Below, one piece after another: positions 62,461 to 64,000 of a DNA stretch of 64,000 bases (position 1 is its first letter; every line of letters starts with the position of its first letter). Below the pieces are notes generated by a model. It was given only the letters and a program-made list of their open reading frames with translations. It had not been told where the DNA came from and did no database searches. Origin of the DNA: Ptiloglossa arizonensis. Its lineage: Eukaryota > Arthropoda > Insecta > Hymenoptera > Colletidae. Location of the stretch: the NCBI RefSeq assembly GCF_051014685.1, contig NW_027478536.1, positions 1,027,800-1,091,799 of the forward strand. Reading direction: 5' to 3'. Made by a program: the position numbers and the translations under genes.

Positions 62461-64000
62461 GTAGAAACTCGCCCGATTACAATGGTGTGTGTATTTTTGC
62501 CCTAGGCCATAGTAGTTATTGATTTCGAGTATCAGATAGCAAAAATTTTGATGGTTTCTGAACTATTCCTTAACTTCAAACTCCCATATCTCGCGAAAGG
62601 ATTGACGAACTGGAAAAATTCCCGTTGTATCTGAAAGTAGAAACTCGCCCGATTACAATGGTGTGTGTACTTTTCCCCTAGGCCATTCCGGTTATTTGTT
62701 TCGAGTATCAGACATGCGAAAATTTTTATGGTTCCTCAACCATTCCTTAAAGTAAAGCTCCCATATTTCGCGAACGGATTGACGAACTCGAGAAACTCCT
62801 ATTGCATCTGAAAGTAGAATTTCGCCCGATTACAATGGTGTGTGTACTTTTCCCATAGGCCATTCCAGTTATTGGTTTCGAGTATCAGACTTGCGAAAAT
62901 TTTGATGGTTTCTCAACCGTACCTTAACTTCAAGCTCCCATATCTCGCGAAAGGATTGACGAACTCGAGAAATTCCCGTTGCATCTGAAAGTAGAAACTC
63001 GCCCGATTACAATGGTGTGTGTACTTTTCCCCTAGTCCATTCCAGTTATTGGTTTCGAGTATCAGACCAGTGAAAATTTTGTTGGTTTCTCAACCATTCC
63101 TTTTCTTCAAGCTCCCATATCTCGCGAACGGATTGACGAACTCGAGAAATTCCTGTTGCATTTGAAAGTAGGAACCCGCCCGATTACAATGGTGTGTGTA
63201 CTTTTCCCCTAGGCCATTCCAGTTATTGGTTTCGAGTATCAGACTTGCCAAAATTTTGATGGTTTCTCAACCATCTCTTAAATCCAAACTCCAATATCTC
63301 GCGAACGGATTGACGAACTCGAGAATCTCCTATTGCCTCTGAAAGTAGGAACTCGCCCGATTACAATGGTGTGTGTACCTTTCCCCTAGGCCGTTCCAGT
63401 TATTGGTTTCGAGTATCAGACTTGCGAAAATTTTGATGGTTTCTCAACCATTCCTTAACTTCAAACTCCCATATCTCGCGAAAGGATTGACGAACTCGAG
63501 AAATTGCCGTTGCATCTGAAAGTAGAAACTCGTCCGACTACAATGGTGTGTGTACTTTTCCCCTAGGTCATTCCAGTTATTGGTTTCGAGTATCAGACCA
63601 GCGAAAATTTTGATGGTTTCTCAACCATTCCTTAACTTCAAACTCACATATCTCGCGAACGGATTGACGAACTCGAGAAATTCCTGTTGAATCTGAAAGT
63701 AGAAACTCGCCCGATTCCAACGGTATGTGTTCTTTTCCTGTAGGCCATTGTAGTTATTGGTTTCGAGTATCACATTTGCGAAAATTTTGATGGTTTCTCA
63801 ACTATTCCTTAACTTCAAACTCCCATATCTCGCGAAAGGATTGACGAACTCGAGAAATTCCTGTTGCATTTGAAAGTAGGAACCCGCCCGATTACAATGG
63901 TGTGTGTACTTTTCCCCTAGGCCATTCCAGTTATTGGTTTCGAGTATCAGACTTGCGAAAATTTTGATGGTTCCTCAACCATTCTTTAACTTCAAACTCC
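62461..64000. repeat. Array continuing to the right window edge
   Basis: 62530-62850 is a diverged third relative of the GATAGCAAAAATT and AAAGTAAAGCTCCC monomers seen at 54.9 and 59.7 kb. The last eight monomers are mostly of the AATGGTGTGTGTAC/CCATTCCAG type with CTCGCGAAAGG or CATTTGAAAGTAGG changes. The final monomer begins at 63854 and is cut at base 147. There is no sign of a transition to unique sequence. Confidence 0.88.

Larger units (their letters stand above)
1..64000. repeat. 177-bp satellite DNA array (entire window, about 362 monomers)
   Basis: Every part of the window is a variant of the same 177-bp unit in the same orientation. Successive ACTCGA/GAAATT junctions fall at 161, 338, 515 and 692 (177 bp each), and the phase is kept to 63854 with a net shift of only -27 bp over 360 units. 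Conserved blocks in order, numbered from the junction, are TTGCATCTGA (11-20), CTCGCCCGATTAC (30-42), a short TG run (45-54), CCTAGGCC (63-70), GTTATTGGTTTCG (77-89), GCGAAAATTTTGATGG (102-117), CCATTCCTTAACTTC (126-140), CATATCTCGCGAACGG (149-163) and GACGAACTCGAG (168-177 and into the next unit). No inserted element, gap or inversion was seen. It resembles centromeric or other heterochromatic satellites of eukaryotes; the family is not recognised. Probably non-coding. Confidence 0.99.

Noticed and set aside
1..64000. CRISPR array
   Set aside because: There are no short identical repeats separated by unique spacers; the whole 177-bp unit is repeated, spacer-like parts included, and there are no cas genes.
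1..64000. Transposable element, LTR or terminal inverted repeats interrupting the array
   Set aside because: I followed the monomer landmarks through the window and the phase never jumps by more than a few bases. The duplicated blocks are made of ordinary monomers and have no target-site duplications or ends.
1..64000. rRNA, tRNA, 5S or telomere repeat arrays
   Set aside because: The monomer shows no 5S internal promoter boxes, no cloverleaf with A and B boxes, and no TTAGGG- or TTTAGGG-type runs.
1..64000. Assignment to a particular species or named satellite
   Set aside because: The consensus does not match the Arabidopsis 178-bp, Brassica 176-bp or primate alpha satellites as I remember them, and I cannot search. 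Naming an organism would be a guess.

Overview
The whole 64-kb window is one uninterrupted, head-to-tail array of a single satellite DNA with a 177-bp monomer. I find no gene, RNA gene, transposon, CRISPR array or unique sequence. The window starts at about base 18 of a monomer (taking the G after ...ACTCGA as base 1) and ends at about base 147 of another, so neither array boundary is present. Monomer starts at 161 and 63854 are 63,693 bp apart. That equals 360 periods minus 27 bp, giving about 360 complete plus two partial monomers, all in one orientation, with small indels totalling a net loss of 27 bp. A consensus I assembled by eye is about 42% G+C. Each typical monomer carries an AvrII-type CCTAGG, an AAAATTTT palindrome, an NruI-type TCGCGA and an XhoI-type CTCGAG.

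This is eukaryotic heterochromatin of centromeric, pericentromeric or subtelomeric type. The monomer is in the usual 150-180 bp nucleosome-sized class and carries a CAAAA motif on the minus strand. Many of its variants are CG to TG or CG to CA changes, as expected if the CpGs are methylated. A plant is plausible, but I do not recognise the satellite family and other eukaryotes are possible.

The organisation lies in the larger-scale repeats. 1-8.5 kb: mosaic of short tandem and dispersed duplications of 1, 2, 3, 4 and 5 or so monomers. 8.5-24 kb: nested, very recent multi-kb duplications at exact monomer multiples (12, 14, 19, 33 and 45 monomers), including a 3.0-kb block copied 7,965 bp away with only two differences noticed. 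24-34 kb: more heterogeneous monomers with few long duplications. 34.5-40.3 kb: higher-order units of 6 and 10 monomers. 43.9-47.2 kb: a clean tandem 7-mer higher-order repeat (1,239 bp, about 2.65 copies), with another copy at 50.2-51.4 kb. 42.7-43.8 and 49.0-50.2 kb: a 1.1-kb duplication flanking that higher-order region. 54-60 kb: a 1.24-kb block duplicated 4,778 bp apart among more divergent monomers. 60-64 kb: short 2-, 3- and 5-monomer duplications and the array continuing out of the window.

Nothing here works as a gene set. The many short open frames, on both strands, exist because 177 is divisible by 3 (59 codons), so a frame open in one monomer tends to stay open in the next. The biology visible is array evolution by unequal exchange and conversion. 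Block boundaries below were placed by eye and may be off by some bases; 'differences noticed' are minimum counts.
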